Assembly (NCBI GenBank): GCA_000702025.1
Contig: JNKJ01000022.1
Coordinates: 57,478 to 121,477, forward strand
Length of the DNA stretch: 64,000 nt
Origin: Blautia schinkii DSM 10518
Lineage (GTDB): Bacteria; Bacillota; Clostridia; Lachnospirales; Lachnospiraceae
Direction: 5' to 3'
The notes beneath the pieces are model-generated. The model was not told where the DNA came from. It did not search any database and saw only the letters and a list, made by a program, of their open reading frames with translations. Positions 22,500-34,067 of the stretch are shown here, piece by piece (position 1 is the stretch's first letter; every line of letters begins with the position of its first letter). A program made the position numbers and the translations under genes.

Positions 22500-24425
22500 A
22501 TGGCAAAGAAAGACACCTATGATGCGGGCAGTATCTCTGTCCTGGAGGGACTGGAGGCAGTCCGCAAGAGGCCGGGTATGTACATCGGCAGCGTATCCAG
22601 GAAAGGCCTGAACCATCTGATTTATGAGATTGTGGACAATGCGGTGGACGAACATCTGGCCGGGCACTGTGACCGCATCGATGTGATTCTTGAGCGGGAC
22701 GGTTCCTGTACGGTCAACGATAACGGAAGAGGAATCCCGGTTGACATGCATGAGAAAGGAATCTCAGCAGAGAGGCTCGTGTTCACTACCCTGCACGCAG
22801 GAGGAAAGTTTGATAACTCAGCATATAAGACAAGCGGCGGGCTTCATGGAGTAGGCTCCTCAGTGGTCAACGCTCTGTCCACATATCTGGACATCAAAAT
22901 CAGCCGTGACGGATACATCCATCATGACCATTATGAGAGGGGCATCCCGACCCTGGAGCTGGAGGACGGCTTGCTGCCGAAGCTCGGGCGTACCAGGGAA
23001 ACAGGAACCTGTGTCAATTTCCTGCCGGACCCGGAGATTTTTGAGAAAACAAGATTTTCCGCCACAGAGGTAAAGAGCCGTCTGCATGAGACCGCTTATC
23101 TGAATCCTGAGCTCACCATTCATTTTGAGGACCGCAGAGGCGAGGAAGTGGTGGAGATTGATTATCACGAGCCGGACGGTATCATCGGCTTTATCAGGGA
23201 TTTGAATCAGAATGCAGAACCGCTTCATGACCCGGTATACTTTAAAGGAGAGGCGGAAGGAATCCAGGTGGAAGCAGCCTTCCAGTTCACCAACGAATTC
23301 CGTGAAAATGTGCTGGGCTTTTGCAACAATATTTATAATGCTGAGGGCGGTACCCACCTTACCGGCTTTAAGACCACTTTCACCACAGTGATGAACACAT
23401 ATGCAAGAGAAATCGGCGTACTTAAGGACAAGGACGCGAACTTCACCGGGGCAGATATCCGTAACGGAATGACTGCGGTAGTGTCCATCAAGCATCCGGC
23501 TCCCCGCTTCGAGGGCCAGACAAAGACCAAGCTGGACAACCAGGATGCGGCCCGGGCTACGGGCAAGGTGTTGGGCGAGCAGATGGTGCTCTACTTTGAC
23601 CGCAACCTGGAAAGCTTGAAAACAATTCTTTCCTGTGCGGAGAAAGCAGCGAAAATCCGCAGGACAGAAGAGCGGGCTAAGACCAACCTGCTCTCAAAAC
23701 AAAAATATTCCTTTGACTCCAATGGAAAGCTTGCTAATTGCGAGAAAAAAGACCCTGCCCAGTGTGAGATATTCATTGTGGAGGGTGATTCCGCCGGCGG
23801 TTCTGCCAAGACGGCCCGTAACCGTAATTACCAGGCTATCCTTCCCATCCGCGGCAAGATTCTCAACGTAGAGAAAGCTACCATTGACAAGGTGCTTGCC
23901 AATGCTGAGATAAAGACCATGATCAATGCGTTTGGATGCGGATTTTCTGAGGGTTACGGAAATGATTTTGATATCAGCAAGCTGCGTTATGACAAAATTG
24001 TGATCATGGCCGATGCGGATGTGGACGGGGCGCATATTTCCACCCTGCTGCTAACTCTGTTTTACCGCTTCATGCCGGAACTTATCTACGAGGGACATGT
24101 GTACATCGCCATGCCTCCATTATATAAGGTAATGCCCAAAAAAGGGCAGGAGGAATACCTTTACGATGACAAGGCTCTGGAGAAATACAGGCGCACCCAC
24201 AAGTCGGGTAGCTTTACGCTTCAGCGTTATAAAGGTTTAGGTGAGATGGATGCAGACCAGCTATGGGAAACCACGCTAAATCCTGAGACAAGGATGATGA
24301 AGCGCGTGGAAATCGAGGATGCACGTCTGGCCTCAAATGTCACGGAGGTGCTGATGGGCAGCGACGTGCCGCCCAGAAAAGCATTTATCTATGAGCATGC
24401 CACAGACGCAGAACTGGATATCTGA
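22500..24425 (+). CDS. parE: DNA topoisomerase IV subunit B
   Basis: The 641-residue type II topoisomerase ATPase subunit has the GHKL ATP site (EIVDNAVDEH, NDNGRGIPVD, GGLHGVGSSVVNALS), the transducer domain, and the TOPRIM metal site with EGDSAGGSA and DADVDGAHI. The C-terminal end is ASNVTEVLMGSDVPPRK. Directly downstream is the matching A subunit. The pair is called topoisomerase IV, not gyrase, because the partner lacks a GyrA box. The two act in chromosome decatenation in the cytoplasm. Confidence 0.85.
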   Translation: MAKKDTYDAGSISVLEGLEAVRKRPGMYIGSVSRKGLNHLIYEIVDNAVDEHLAGHCDRIDVILERDGSCTVNDNGRGIPVDMHEKGISAERLVFTTLHAGGKFDNSAYKTSGGLHGVGSSVVNALSTYLDIKISRDGYIHHDHYERGIPTLELEDGLLPKLGRTRETGTCVNFLPDPEIFEKTRFSATEVKSRLHETAYLNPELTIHFEDRRGEEVVEIDYHEPDGIIGFIRDLNQNAEPLHDPVYFKGEAEGIQVEAAFQFTNEFRENVLGFCNNIYNAEGGTHLTGFKTTFTTVMNTYAREIGVLKDKDANFTGADIRNGMTAVVSIKHPAPRFEGQTKTKLDNQDAARATGKVLGEQMVLYFDRNLESLKTILSCAEKAAKIRRTEERAKTNLLSKQKYSFDSNGKLANCEKKDPAQCEIFIVEGDSAGGSAKTARNRNYQAILPIRGKILNVEKATIDKVLANAEIKTMINAFGCGFSEGYGNDFDISKLRYDKIVIMADADVDGAHISTLLLTLFYRFMPELIYEGHVYIAMPPLYKVMPKKGQEEYLYDDKALEKYRRTHKSGSFTLQRYKGLGEMDADQLWETTLNPETRMMKRVEIEDARLASNVTEVLMGSDVPPRKAFIYEHATDAELDI

Positions 24426-24612
24426 TTTTACTGATGAAGAGCCGGATATCTGATTTTGCACATACAGATCCGGATAATTAATATAGAGTGAGAACCAGTA
24501 CTGGGAAAATTAAATTTCCGCTACATTGATTCATCAGGGAAATGTTGAGACGGATCAAAGTACCGGTTATTTAGTATTCACGGTATGAACATAAGCAGCG
24601 AGGAAAAGAAAA

Positions 24613-26859
24613 ATGAATACGAAACAAGAAAATATTATCCGTACCGATTATGCGGAAGTCATGCAGAAGTCCTACATTGACTATGCCATGAGCGTCATCA
24701 TCGCCAGAGCCTTACCGGATGTGCGTGACGGTCTGAAGCCGGTACAGAGACGAACCCTATATGATATGTATGAGCTAGGCATCCGCTATGACCGGCCCTA
24801 CCGTAAATGCGCGCGTATTGTGGGCGATACCATGGGTAAATATCATCCCCACGGCGACAGCTCCATTTACGAGGCTTTGGTAGTGATGGCACAGGATTTC
24901 AAAAAAGGCAAGACCCTTGTGGACGGCCACGGAAATTTCGGCTCCATTGAGGGAGATGGCGCGGCAGCCATGCGATATACAGAGGCCCGCCTTGAGAAAC
25001 TTACCCAGGAGGTGTTTCTCGGCGACCTTGACAAGGATGTTGTGGATTTTGTGCCAAACTTTGACGAGACAGAAAAGGAGCCGGCCGTGCTTCCGGTGCG
25101 CATACCCAATCTTTTGGTCAACGGCGCGGACGGTATTGCCGTGGGTATGGCGACCAGCATCCCTCCTCATAACCTCAGTGAGGTAGTGGACGCTGTGAAG
25201 GCATACATGAAAAATAATGAGATCAGTGTCAAAGGCTTGATGCGGTACCTGAAGGGACCGGATTTCCCCACAGGCGGTATTGTGGTCAATAAAGATGACC
25301 TGCTGAATATTTACGAGACTGGCACAGGTAAGCTCCGTCTGCGCGGCAAGGTGGAAGTGGAGAAGCTTAAGGGCGGCCGCCTGCAGCTTGTGATTACGGA
25401 AATCCCATACACAATGCTGGGTGCAAACATCGGGAAATTTTTAAACGATGTTGCTTCCTTGGTGGAGACGAAGAAAACCACGGATATCGTGGATATTTCC
25501 AACCAGTCCTCTAAGGAGGGAATCCGCATTGTCCTGGAGCTCAGACGTGATACAGATGTAGAAAACCTGACAAATATGCTCTATAAAAAGACAAGGCTTG
25601 AAGATACTTTCGGTGTAAATATGCTGGCTGTGGCAGACGGCCGTCCCGAGACACTGAGCCTTAAGCAGGTGATTGAATATCATGTGGATTTCCTTTTCGA
25701 GGTTACAACCAGAAAATATAACACCCTGCTTTCCAAGGAGCTGGAAAAGAAAGAAATCCAGGAGGGCTTGATCAAGGCCTGTGATGTCATTGACCTGATT
25801 ATTGAAATCCTTCGAGGCAGCAAGAACCGTGAGCAGGTAAAAAAATGTCTTGTGGAAGGTATCACCACAGACATAAAATTCAAGTCAAAAGCCAGTGAAA
25901 AGGCTGCCAAAAATCTGCGTTTCACAGAACGTCAGGCAACTGCGATCCTCGAGATGCGCCTCTACAAGCTCATTGGCCTTGAGGTGGAAGCACTGCAGGC
26001 CGAGTACGGGGAGACGATGAAAAATATTGCGTTGTACGAAGATATTTTAAATAACTATGATTCCATGGCAGGAGTGATCATAAAAGAACTGGACGGCATC
26101 AAAAAAGAATATGGAACAAAACGCCGCACAGCCATCGAAAACGCGGAAGAAGTCGTGTATGAGGAAAAGAAGATGGAGGAGATGGAAGTCTGCTTCCTGA
26201 TGGACCGCTTCGGCTACACGAAGATTATTGATAAATCTGCGTACGAGCGGAACAAAGAGGCCGCCCACGCAGAAAATAAATATATTTTCACCTGTATGAA
26301 CACAGACAAAATCTGTATCTTCACGGACAGCGGCAGAATGCACACTATTAAAGTCGTGGACATCCCGCTGGTACGTTTCCGTGATAAGGGTACCCCGGCC
26401 GATAACCTGAGCAATTACAACAGTGCGGAGGAACAGATGCTATACGTGGCACCTATGGCACAGGTGAATAATTCCGTTCTCCTGTTTGTGACTGCAGGCT
26501 CCATGTGTAAGCTGGTGGAAGGAAACGAATTCGACGTGGCGAAAAGGACCATCGCATCTACCAAGCTTGCTGAGGGCGACCGCCTGATATTTGTGGGAGC
26601 ATCCGAAGAAATGGAACAGGTGGTGTTAAAGAGCTGCAACGGTTATTTCCTGCGATTCCTCAAGCAGGAGATTCCGGTTAAGAAAAAAAGCGCCATTGGC
26701 GTCCGTGGGATGAAGCTGGCAGAGGGCGATACGCTGGAACATGCATATCTGCTGGAAAGCCATCAGGAATATACCATTACCTGCAATGACAAGCCCTACT
26801 CACTCAATAAGGTAAAGCTTGCCAAGCGTGATACAAAAGGCGTAAAGCCCCGTTTGTAA
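24613..26859 (+). CDS. parC: DNA topoisomerase IV subunit A
   Basis: The 748-residue breakage-reunion subunit opens with [20 protein letters not shown] and has the catalytic Tyr122 in AMRYTEARL. The quinolone-determining stretch [13 protein letters not shown] is intact, with Ser at the usual resistance position. The C-terminal beta-pinwheel lacks the GyrA box (QRRGGKG type), as expected for ParC. It lies 187 bp after parE; this gap contains an imperfect stem (CCGGATATCTG with CAGATCCGG) near 24442-24475 of unknown meaning. Confidence 0.85.
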   Translation: MNTKQENIIRTDYAEVMQKSYIDYAMSVIIARALPDVRDGLKPVQRRTLYDMYELGIRYDRPYRKCARIVGDTMGKYHPHGDSSIYEALVVMAQDFKKGKTLVDGHGNFGSIEGDGAAAMRYTEARLEKLTQEVFLGDLDKDVVDFVPNFDETEKEPAVLPVRIPNLLVNGADGIAVGMATSIPPHNLSEVVDAVKAYMKNNEISVKGLMRYLKGPDFPTGGIVVNKDDLLNIYETGTGKLRLRGKVEVEKLKGGRLQLVITEIPYTMLGANIGKFLNDVASLVETKKTTDIVDISNQSSKEGIRIVLELRRDTDVENLTNMLYKKTRLEDTFGVNMLAVADGRPETLSLKQVIEYHVDFLFEVTTRKYNTLLSKELEKKEIQEGLIKACDVIDLIIEILRGSKNREQVKKCLVEGITTDIKFKSKASEKAAKNLRFTERQATAILEMRLYKLIGLEVEALQAEYGETMKNIALYEDILNNYDSMAGVIIKELDGIKKEYGTKRRTAIENAEEVVYEEKKMEEMEVCFLMDRFGYTKIIDKSAYERNKEAAHAENKYIFTCMNTDKICIFTDSGRMHTIKVVDIPLVRFRDKGTPADNLSNYNSAEEQMLYVAPMAQVNNSVLLFVTAGSMCKLVEGNEFDVAKRTIASTKLAEGDRLIFVGASEEMEQVVLKSCNGYFLRFLKQEIPVKKKSAIGVRGMKLAEGDTLEHAYLLESHQEYTITCNDKPYSLNKVKLAKRDTKGVKPRL

Positions 26860-26946
26860 AGCAGTCTGAAAAATCTTTTTCCCGAAACCTCTTGCATTTC
26901 GGTGTTATTGGTGCTACAATAGATAAAACTTAGAACTTGTTGGCAT

Positions 26947-26970
26947 AGGAGTGGGCGAGAGCCCACTCCT
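26947..26970 (+). promoter_or_regulatory. Hairpin in the rimP leader
   Basis: AGGAGTGGGC-GAGA-GCCCACTCCT gives a perfect 10-bp stem with a GNRA tetraloop. Only ATTT follows, so it is a weak terminator at best; hairpins of this kind are common before rimP in Firmicutes and may stabilise or attenuate the transcript. Confidence 0.6.
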
Positions 26971-27002
26971 ATTTGCTGGAAGAAGAAAGGCAGGTGGGAA
27001 AA

Positions 27003-27467
27003 ATGAGCAGACGAGAGGTTTACGAACAGAAAGCAGAAGCATTGCTGACACCTATTGTGGATTCCTTAGGCTTCGAGCTTGTGGATGTAGAGTACGTCAA
27101 GGAGGCAGGAAACTGGTACCTCAGAGGCTACATTGACAAGCCGGGCGGTATCACTGTCAACGACTGTGAGACAGTGAGCAGAGCCTTCAGCGACAAGCTG
27201 GATGAGGACGATTTCATTGAGGACAGCTATATCATGGAAATCAGTTCACCCGGACTTGACAGACCGTTGAAGAAAGAGAAGGATTTTGCCAGAAGCATGG
27301 GTAAGTTAGTGGAGATCCGCACCTACCGGCCAATCGATAAGCAAAAAGAGTTCTGCGGCGTCTTAACCGCATATGATAGTAACAGTGTGACAATTGAGGA
27401 GGACGAGACAGAGAGGACCTTTGATAAGAAGGATATTGCTCTGATCCGTCTGGCAATTGAGTTTTAA
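27003..27467 (+). CDS. rimP: Ribosome maturation factor RimP
   Basis: The 154-residue 30S assembly factor has the family signatures GFELVDVEYVKEAGNWYLR, then IDKPGGITVNDCE and MEISSPGLDRPLK. The ATG at 27003 follows GGCAGGTGGG; an in-frame TTG at 26973 overlaps the leader hairpin and is less likely. It is the first gene of the nusA-infB cluster. Confidence 0.93.
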   Translation: MSRREVYEQKAEALLTPIVDSLGFELVDVEYVKEAGNWYLRGYIDKPGGITVNDCETVSRAFSDKLDEDDFIEDSYIMEISSPGLDRPLKKEKDFARSMGKLVEIRTYRPIDKQKEFCGVLTAYDSNSVTIEEDETERTFDKKDIALIRLAIEF

Positions 27468-27567
27468 TGCCATGCTGTATATACAGCTTCAGCAATTTGA
27501 GCAAGTAGCAAAGCGGAGTTGTCACATCTGCTTTGACGGTTTGACTAATTAGGAGGAAAAGAGAAAA

Positions 27568-28824
27568 ATGAACAGAGAGTTAATGGAAGCGCTGGATATC
27601 CTGGAAAAAGAAAAAAGTATCAGCAAGGATACTTTGCTGGGCGCGATTGAGCAGTCCCTGATCCAGGCATGCAAAAACCATTTCGGTAAGGCAGACAATG
27701 TGCACGTGACCATTGATCCGGAAACCTGTGATTTCAGTGTATATGCTGAACGTACCGTTGTGGAATATGTAGAGGACCCGGCGTTGGAGATTTCTCTGAT
27801 AGACGCACAGAAAATCAACACCAATGCAGAGGTGGGCGATGTAGTCAAGGTTCTGATCCATTCTAAAGAATTCGGACGTATCGCCACCCAGAACGCCAAG
27901 AACGTAATCCTTCAGAAGATTCGTGAGGAAGAGCGCAAGGTACTGTACGACCAATATTACGGAAAAGAGAAGGAAGTAGTAACTGGTATCGTACAGCGTG
28001 TGATGGGCAAGAATGTGAGCGTCAACCTGGGCAAGGCCGACGCGATCTTAAGCGAGAATGAGCAGGTAAGAGGGGAAACCTTCCAGCCTACTGAGCGTAT
28101 CAAGGTTTATATCCTGGAGGTGAAAGATACACCTAAGGGACCGCGTATTCTCGTATCCAGGACACACCCGGGACTGGTGAAACGACTGTTTGAGTCAGAG
28201 GTTGCCGAGGTCAGAGATGGCACGGTGGAAATCAAGAGCATCGCCCGTGAGGCAGGCTCCCGTACAAAAATCGCTGTGTGGAGTAATGACCCGGATGTTG
28301 ATCCGGTCGGCGCATGTGTCGGTATGAACGGCGCCCGTGTGGGTGCGATTGTAGGCGAACTGCGGGGCGAGAAAATCGACATCATCAACTGGGATGAAAA
28401 CCCGGCGATTTTGATCGAAAACGCTCTAAGCCCGGCCAAGGTCATCGCTGTTATGGCAGACCCGGATGAGAAAACCGCCCTGGTGGTGGTTCCTGATTAC
28501 CAGCTTTCACTGGCAATCGGTAAGGAAGGACAGAATGCCCGCCTTGCTGCAAGACTGACCGGCTTTAAGATCGACATCAAGAGCGAGACACAGGCCAGAG
28601 AGTCCGGAGATTTCTACGATTACGAGGATGACGACGAATACTACGAGGATGACGAATACGACGAATCGTATGACGACATGCCAGAGGAAGCTGTGGAAGG
28701 TGATTTCACAGAAGAAGAATTTGCAGAGGAAGCTGCGGAAGGTGATTTCGCGGAGGAAGAGTTTGCAGAGGAAGAGCCTGAGCAGGTGTCTGAGGATGTA
28801 GAGGATTATGAAAACGAAAAGTAA
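27568..28824 (+). CDS. nusA: Transcription termination/antitermination factor NusA
   Basis: Domains in order: an N-terminal RNA polymerase-binding domain (from [18 protein letters not shown]), S1 ([18 protein letters not shown]), KH1 and KH2 ([20 protein letters not shown], and [20 protein letters not shown]). The C-terminal 60 residues are a very acidic tail with repeats of [13 protein letters not shown] type, in place of the AR repeats of proteobacteria. AGGAGG precedes the start. The stop overlaps rnpM. Confidence 0.95.
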   Translation: MNRELMEALDILEKEKSISKDTLLGAIEQSLIQACKNHFGKADNVHVTIDPETCDFSVYAERTVVEYVEDPALEISLIDAQKINTNAEVGDVVKVLIHSKEFGRIATQNAKNVILQKIREEERKVLYDQYYGKEKEVVTGIVQRVMGKNVSVNLGKADAILSENEQVRGETFQPTERIKVYILEVKDTPKGPRILVSRTHPGLVKRLFESEVAEVRDGTVEIKSIAREAGSRTKIAVWSNDPDVDPVGACVGMNGARVGAIVGELRGEKIDIINWDENPAILIENALSPAKVIAVMADPDEKTALVVVPDYQLSLAIGKEGQNARLAARLTGFKIDIKSETQARESGDFYDYEDDDEYYEDDEYDESYDDMPEEAVEGDFTEEEFAEEAAEGDFAEEEFAEEEPEQVSEDVEDYENEK

Positions 28825-29086
28825 GGTTCCTATGCGCCAGTGTACCGGCTGCAGGGAAATGAAAAGTAAGAAGGAAATGATTAGGGTTCTGAAAACAGCA
28901 GAGGATGAAATCGTGCTGGATACCACAGGGAAGAAGAACGGACGCGGCGCTTACGTATGCTTTTCCAGAGAATGCCTGGATAAAGCTATCAAGAACCACG
29001 GTCTGGAGCGTTCATTGAAGGCTGCCATTCCCGCGGAAGTATATGAGAGCCTTAAGAAGGAGTTTGAATCGATTGAAAAACAATAA
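28808..29086 (+). CDS. rnpM: YlxR/RnpM family RNA-binding protein
   Basis: The 92-residue DUF448 protein has the signature MRQCTGCREMKSKKEMIRV, followed by GRGAYVCFSRECLDKAIK. YlxR proteins bind RNase P RNA (RnpM). It overlaps nusA by 17 bp and the L7Ae-type gene by 14 bp, the standard order in Firmicutes. Confidence 0.92.
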   Translation: MKTKSKVPMRQCTGCREMKSKKEMIRVLKTAEDEIVLDTTGKKNGRGAYVCFSRECLDKAIKNHGLERSLKAAIPAEVYESLKKEFESIEKQ

Positions 29087-29381
29087 AATACTATCTTTGA
29101 TAGGGCTTGCCACGAAGGCCGGCAAGACCGTCAGCGGAGAGTTCTCCACGGAGAAATCTGTGAAGACGGGGAAGGGCTTTCTGGTTCTGGTGGCAGACGA
29201 TGCCTCCGGAAACACGAAAAAAAAGTTTCAGAATATGTGTACTTTCTACGAGGTCCCCATACATTTTCTTTCCGACAAAGAGAGCCTGGGCAGGGCAATG
29301 GGTAAAGAATACCGTGCATGTCTGGCAGTGCAGGATGAAAATTTTGCGAAAGCAATTTTGAAAGAACTGGAGCGCAGATAA
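29073..29381 (+). CDS. L7Ae/L30e-like RNA-binding protein (YlxQ family)
   Basis: The protein begins MKNNKILSLIGLATKAGKTV, as in the YlxQ family of kink-turn-binding ribosome-associated proteins. The TTG at 29073 is preferred, because AGGAG lies 10 nt upstream and homologues start at this point; an in-frame ATG at 29043 would add ten arginine-rich residues from inside rnpM. It is followed by infB after 31 bp. Confidence 0.85.
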   Translation: MKNNKILSLIGLATKAGKTVSGEFSTEKSVKTGKGFLVLVADDASGNTKKKFQNMCTFYEVPIHFLSDKESLGRAMGKEYRACLAVQDENFAKAILKELERR

Positions 29382-29412
29382 CAGGTAATTTGGTCAGAAG
29401 GAGGTATGGTGA

Positions 29413-32400
29413 ATGTCAAAGATCAGAGTACATGAGCTTGCCAAGGAGCTTGGTAAGCAAAATAAAGAGGTTATAGAGTTTTTAAAAGCGAAGGGTGTGG
29501 ATGTGAAGAGCCATATGAGCAACATCGACGAATCCCACGCTGCAATGGTAAAAGATAAATTCACATTTACGGGAAAGGAGCATAAAGCAAAGTTGGATAC
29601 TCCCAAAACAGAAGAAAAGGTTGTAACGGCAAAGTCAGAAGCAGAGAAAGCAGAGGCGCCGAAAAAGAAAAAAAATATCATCCGTGTATATCACGCGCAA
29701 AATGCAAGTGACGGAGGAAAAGGCAGAAGAAGACCAGCAGGAGAGCGTAAAGGTCCGGCACGTCCTCAGGGCAGCGCAGCACAGCAGCGTCCCCAGACTG
29801 AGACCAAGGTCCAGGAGAACAGAGCCGCAGAGCAGCCAATCCAGGCTAAGCCGGCAGCTCCCGCACCCGAGAAACCAAAGACAGCGCCGGTAAGCGTGTC
29901 AGAGGCTCCTGTTAAGACGGTGGCCGAGAGCACAGGACGTCCTGCACCTGCAGCAGTTCAGCCGCAGAGCCTGAGTGCACAGCCGCAGGCAGCACAGAGC
30001 ACACAGCCGCGTCCTCAGAGCCAGACAGGTCAGAGTGCACAGTCACATCCCCAGGGTCAGTCAGGACAGAGCGCACAGCCGCGTTCTCAGGGACAGCCAG
30101 GCCAGAGCGCGCAGCCGCGTCCTCAGGGCCAGGCAGGTCAGAGTACACAGCAGCGTCCTCAGGGCCAGGCAGGTCAGAGTACACAGCAGCGTCCCCAGGG
30201 CCAGACAAATCAGGGGGCACAGTCACGTCCCCAGGGTCAGTCAGGTCAGGGTGGCCAGTCACGTCCGCAGGGCCAGAATGGTCAGGGAAACCAGTTCCGT
30301 TCTCAGGGCCAGTACCAGGGCGGACAGCGTCCGCAGGGCCAGAACGGCCAGAACAGAGATAACCGCAGTACAGACCGCAGGCCTGGTGACCGTTTTGGTC
30401 AGAACCGTCCTGCAGGCCAGAATCGTCCGGCCAGACCGAACGACGGCACACGTCCGCAGAGAACAGGGGACAATAACGGCCGTCCGTCAAGACCAGGCCA
30501 GGGCGGACAGCGTCCGCAGGGTCAGTATGGCCAGGGCCGCCCGCAGGGACAGAACGGCCAGGGTCGTCCACAGGGCCAGTATGGTCAGGGCCGCCCGCAG
30601 GGACAGAACGGCCAGGGTCGTCCACAGGGACAGTATGGTCAGGGACGTCCGCAGGGACAAAATGGTGCAGGACGCCCACAGGGAGGCGGTCCGGGCCGTC
30701 CGGGTCAGCGTCCGGGTACGAAGAGAAATGATGGTGAAGTAGTATTCACCCCAGAATTGACGAAAACCTCCAAGGACAGCAAGCGTGAGCGTGACAGAGA
30801 GGGCAAGAACAAGAAGAAAGAATTCGATAAGGCAGCAGCAAGCCGCAGACCGAACCAGGGAGGCTATAAGCAGAACTCCCGTATTCCAAAGGCTCTGCAG
30901 AAGCTTGTTCCCCAGCAGAAGCCGGAGGAGAAGAAGCCTGAGGTGAAGGAAATCACACTTCCGGAGAAAATGACTATTCGTGAGCTTGCCGAGGCTATGA
31001 AGATGCAGCCGTCTGCAATTGTCAAGAAGCTGTTTCTCCAGGGCATCTTGGTTACTGTGAACCATGAGATCGAATTTGAAAAAGCAGCAGAAATTGCTTT
31101 GGAATACGATATCATCGCAGAGCAGGAAGTAAAAGTGGATGTCATCGAAGAACTCCTCAAGGAAGAGGACGAGGATGAGACCACAATGGTTGCAAGACCT
31201 CCTGTTGTATGCGTTATGGGCCATGTTGACCACGGTAAAACATCACTTTTGGACGCTATCCGTAACACCAGCGTAACAAGAGGAGAGGCCGGCGGAATCA
31301 CCCAGCATATCGGTGCTTACGTAGTAAAAGCAGGCGACCAGAAGATCACATTCCTGGATACACCGGGACATGAAGCTTTTACAGCCATGCGTATGCGTGG
31401 AGCCAATGCCACAGATATTGCTGTATTGGTTGTAGCTGCGGACGACGGTGTGATGCCCCAGACAGTGGAGGCGATCAGCCATGCCAAGGCAGCCGGCGTG
31501 GAGATCATCGTTGCCATCAATAAGATTGATAAACCAAGCGCAAATGTGGAGCGTGTAAAACAGGAGCTCTCTGAATACGAGCTGATTCCTGAGGACTGGG
31601 GCGGAAGCACCATCTTCGTACCTGTATCTGCCCACACAGGCGAAGGAATAGAAACTCTGCTGGAAATGATCCTTCTGACAGCAGAGGTTAGCGAACTGAA
31701 AGCAAATCCCAAGCGTGCCGCCAGAGGTCTCGTGATCGAGGCACAGCTTGACAAGGGCAAGGGTCCAGTTGCGACCATCCTTGTACAGAAAGGTACACTT
31801 CATGTTGGCGACTTTATCGCAGCAGGAGCCTGCAGCGGCAAGGTCCGTGCGATGATGGATGACAAGGGACGCCGTGTGAAAGAGGCTGGTCCGTCCACAC
31901 CTGTTGAGATATTAGGTTTAAGCGATGTACCGAATGCAGGCGAAATCCTCATGTCCTTTGACAGTGACAAAGAGGCGAAAAACTTTGCCGGAGCATTCGT
32001 ATCTGAGAATAAGAATCGTCTTCTTGAAGAGACTAAAGGTAAGCTTTCCCTTGATAATCTCTTTGACCAGATTCAGGCCAGCGACCTCAAGGAGCTGCCA
32101 ATCGTAGTCAAGGCAGATGTACAGGGTTCCGTGGAAGCTGTAAAACAGAGTCTGGTGAAGCTTTCCAACGAGGAAGTGATCGTCAGAGTAATCCACGGCG
32201 GTGTAGGTGCCATCAACGAATCCGATGTCAGCCTGGCCGCTACCTCCAATGCTATTATCATCGGCTTCAATGTAAGACCGGATACCATGGCAAAGCAGCT
32301 CGCAGAGCAGGAGGGCGTGGACTTACGTCTTTACAAGGTAATCTACCAGGCCATCGAGGACGTGGAAGCTGCCATGAAGGGTATGCTGGATCCAGTATTC

Positions 32401-32694
32401 GAGGAGAAGGTGATCGGTCATGCAGAGGTACGTCAGCTCTTCAAGGCATCCGGTGTGGGTACGATTGCAGGAAGTTATGTGCTTGACGGTCTCTTCCAGA
32501 GAAACTGTAAGGTACGTATCACCAGAGAAGGCGAGCAGATATTCGAGGGCGAGCTGGGGTCCCTGAAGCGATTTAAGGACGATGTCAAGGAAGTCAAGGC
32601 AGGCTACGAGTGTGGTCTTGTATTTGACGGATTTAATGAAGTGAAAGAGGAAGATCACGTAGAAGCATATATCATGGTAGAAGTACCTAGATAG
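29413..32694 (+). CDS. infB: Translation initiation factor IF-2 with a very long Gln/Gly/Pro-rich linker
   Basis: This initiation factor has 1093 residues. An IF2-N domain ([21 protein letters not shown]) is followed by a linker from about residue 100 to 450 built of QGQ, RPQGQ and GQNGQ units, a second IF2-N domain ([20 protein letters not shown]), the GTPase domain with [20 protein letters not shown] and NKIDK, and the C-terminal fMet-tRNA-binding domains. AGGAGG precedes the ATG. The linker is encoded by near-tandem DNA repeats (about 29990-30710), a slippage-prone region whose length may vary among strains. Confidence 0.95.
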   Translation: MSKIRVHELAKELGKQNKEVIEFLKAKGVDVKSHMSNIDESHAAMVKDKFTFTGKEHKAKLDTPKTEEKVVTAKSEAEKAEAPKKKKNIIRVYHAQNASDGGKGRRRPAGERKGPARPQGSAAQQRPQTETKVQENRAAEQPIQAKPAAPAPEKPKTAPVSVSEAPVKTVAESTGRPAPAAVQPQSLSAQPQAAQSTQPRPQSQTGQSAQSHPQGQSGQSAQPRSQGQPGQSAQPRPQGQAGQSTQQRPQGQAGQSTQQRPQGQTNQGAQSRPQGQSGQGGQSRPQGQNGQGNQFRSQGQYQGGQRPQGQNGQNRDNRSTDRRPGDRFGQNRPAGQNRPARPNDGTRPQRTGDNNGRPSRPGQGGQRPQGQYGQGRPQGQNGQGRPQGQYGQGRPQGQNGQGRPQGQYGQGRPQGQNGAGRPQGGGPGRPGQRPGTKRNDGEVVFTPELTKTSKDSKRERDREGKNKKKEFDKAAASRRPNQGGYKQNSRIPKALQKLVPQQKPEEKKPEVKEITLPEKMTIRELAEAMKMQPSAIVKKLFLQGILVTVNHEIEFEKAAEIALEYDIIAEQEVKVDVIEELLKEEDEDETTMVARPPVVCVMGHVDHGKTSLLDAIRNTSVTRGEAGGITQHIGAYVVKAGDQKITFLDTPGHEAFTAMRMRGANATDIAVLVVAADDGVMPQTVEAISHAKAAGVEIIVAINKIDKPSANVERVKQELSEYELIPEDWGGSTIFVPVSAHTGEGIETLLEMILLTAEVSELKANPKRAARGLVIEAQLDKGKGPVATILVQKGTLHVGDFIAAGACSGKVRAMMDDKGRRVKEAGPSTPVEILGLSDVPNAGEILMSFDSDKEAKNFAGAFVSENKNRLLEETKGKLSLDNLFDQIQASDLKELPIVVKADVQGSVEAVKQSLVKLSNEEVIVRVIHGGVGAINESDVSLAATSNAIIIGFNVRPDTMAKQLAEQEGVDLRLYKVIYQAIEDVEAAMKGMLDPVFEEKVIGHAEVRQLFKASGVGTIAGSYVLDGLFQRNCKVRITREGEQIFEGELGSLKRFKDDVKEVKAGYECGLVFDGFNEVKEEDHVEAYIMVEVPR

Positions 32695-32706
32695 GAGAGA
32701 GGCATA

Positions 32707-33087
32707 ATGAGGAAAAACAGCATCAAGAATACGCGGATCAACGGAGAAGTACAGAAAGAACTCAGCACTATCATCCGTAATGAGATCAAAGACCCGCGTA
32801 TTCATCCCATGACCTCGGTCATGGCTGTGGAGGTGGCTCCGGATTTAAAAACCTGCAAAGCTTTTATCAGTGTCCTGGGGGAAAAGGAGGCCAAGGAGGC
32901 CACCATCAAGGGACTGACAAGCGCAGAAGGATATATCCGGCGTCAGCTTGCTAAAAATTTAAATCTCCGCAACACACCGGAAATCAGATTCATCCTGGAT
33001 GAGTCCATTGAATATGGTGTAAATATGTCAAAGCTGATTGACGATGTCACGAAAAAGGATACCTCCGTGAAGGAGTCAGAGGAATAA
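32707..33087 (+). CDS. rbfA: Ribosome-binding factor A
   Basis: The 126-residue 30S maturation factor has a KH-like fold: MRKNSIKNTRINGEVQKELS, then MTSVMAVEVAPDLKTCKAF and LRNTPEIRFILDESIEYG. It is 12 bp after infB with a GGAGAG ribosome site. Confidence 0.94.
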   Translation: MRKNSIKNTRINGEVQKELSTIIRNEIKDPRIHPMTSVMAVEVAPDLKTCKAFISVLGEKEAKEATIKGLTSAEGYIRRQLAKNLNLRNTPEIRFILDESIEYGVNMSKLIDDVTKKDTSVKESEE

Positions 33088-33101
33088 GAGGGTGTAAGTG
33101 C

Positions 33102-34067
33102 ATGAATAAAATTGCAGAAATACTGGATGGTGTCAAAACAATGGGCATAGCGGGCCACATCCGTCCCGACGGGGACTGTGTGGGCTCCTGCATGGCCTTG
33201 TACCTGTATATCAAAGAGTATTATCCAGAGATTCAGGCGGATGTATATCTTGACCATCCCAAACCTGTTTTCGGATACATCGACTGTATGGACGAGGTGA
33301 AAATGGAGGCAGAGGGGGAGAAAGAGTACGATCTTTTTGTCACCTGTGATGTCAGCGACAAAAAGCGCCTGGCTTTGGCAGGGGATTATTTCGACCATGC
33401 AAAGCAGACTCTCTGCATTGATCATCATGTGAGCAATCAGGGTTTTGCCCAGATCAATCATGTGATGGGCGATATCAGCTCCGCATGCGAGGTACTGTAC
33501 GGGCTGATGGAGCCGGAAAAGGTGAATTGTACGGTGGCGAAAGCTATTTATACAGGAATGATCCATGATACAGGAGTATTTCAGTATTCTTCCACCACCC
33601 CGGAAACCATGCGTATTGCCGGGGAACTGATGAAAACAGGCTTTAATTTCAGTAAGATTATTGATGAATCATTTTATCAGAAAACATATATTCAGAATCA
33701 GGTCATGGGCCGTGTACTGGCAGAGAGTATCATGCTCCTGGACGGCAAATGTGTAGTCGGCTATATGAAAAAGCGGGACATGGACTTTTACGGCGTGGAC
33801 GGCAAGGACCTGGACGGCATTGTCAGCCAGCTCCGTCTGACCGAAGGCGTGGAAGTCGCAATGTTTCTTTATGAACTGGAAACCCAGTCCTTTAAGGTTT
33901 CTCTGCGCTCAAACGGGCGGGTGGATGTGAGCGACATCGCCGTATTTTTTGGCGGCGGCGGGCACATGCGTGCGGCAGGCTGTGATCTGCACGGCTCTAT
34001 GTATGATGTGATCAATAACATCACCGCGCAGATAGAGAAACAAATGCTTACGGAGCCGGTAAGCTGA
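33102..34067 (+). CDS. nrnA: DHH/DHHA1 phosphoesterase, NrnA-type nanoRNase/pAp phosphatase
   Basis: The 321-residue protein has the DHH-family motifs GHIRPDGDCVGSCMAL, CDVSDKKRL and CIDHHVSNQGF, then the DHHA1 substrate motif GGGGHMRAAGC. Such enzymes degrade short oligoribonucleotides and pAp in the cytoplasm. It sits between rbfA and truB as in many Firmicutes. Its stop overlaps the truB start by one base (TGATG). Confidence 0.88.
   Translation: MNKIAEILDGVKTMGIAGHIRPDGDCVGSCMALYLYIKEYYPEIQADVYLDHPKPVFGYIDCMDEVKMEAEGEKEYDLFVTCDVSDKKRLALAGDYFDHAKQTLCIDHHVSNQGFAQINHVMGDISSACEVLYGLMEPEKVNCTVAKAIYTGMIHDTGVFQYSSTTPETMRIAGELMKTGFNFSKIIDESFYQKTYIQNQVMGRVLAESIMLLDGKCVVGYMKKRDMDFYGVDGKDLDGIVSQLRLTEGVEVAMFLYELETQSFKVSLRSNGRVDVSDIAVFFGGGGHMRAAGCDLHGSMYDVINNITAQIEKQMLTEPVS

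Noticed and set aside
22500..26859. gyrB-gyrA instead of parE-parC
   Set aside because: The A subunit has no GyrA box and the pair is not near dnaA/recF-type genes; topoisomerase IV fits better, though without a whole-genome view this keeps some doubt.
29912..30742. Two long frames (255 codons each) on both strands inside infB
   Set aside because: They are by-products of the repetitive codons of the IF-2 linker; there is no ribosome site and no recognisable protein.
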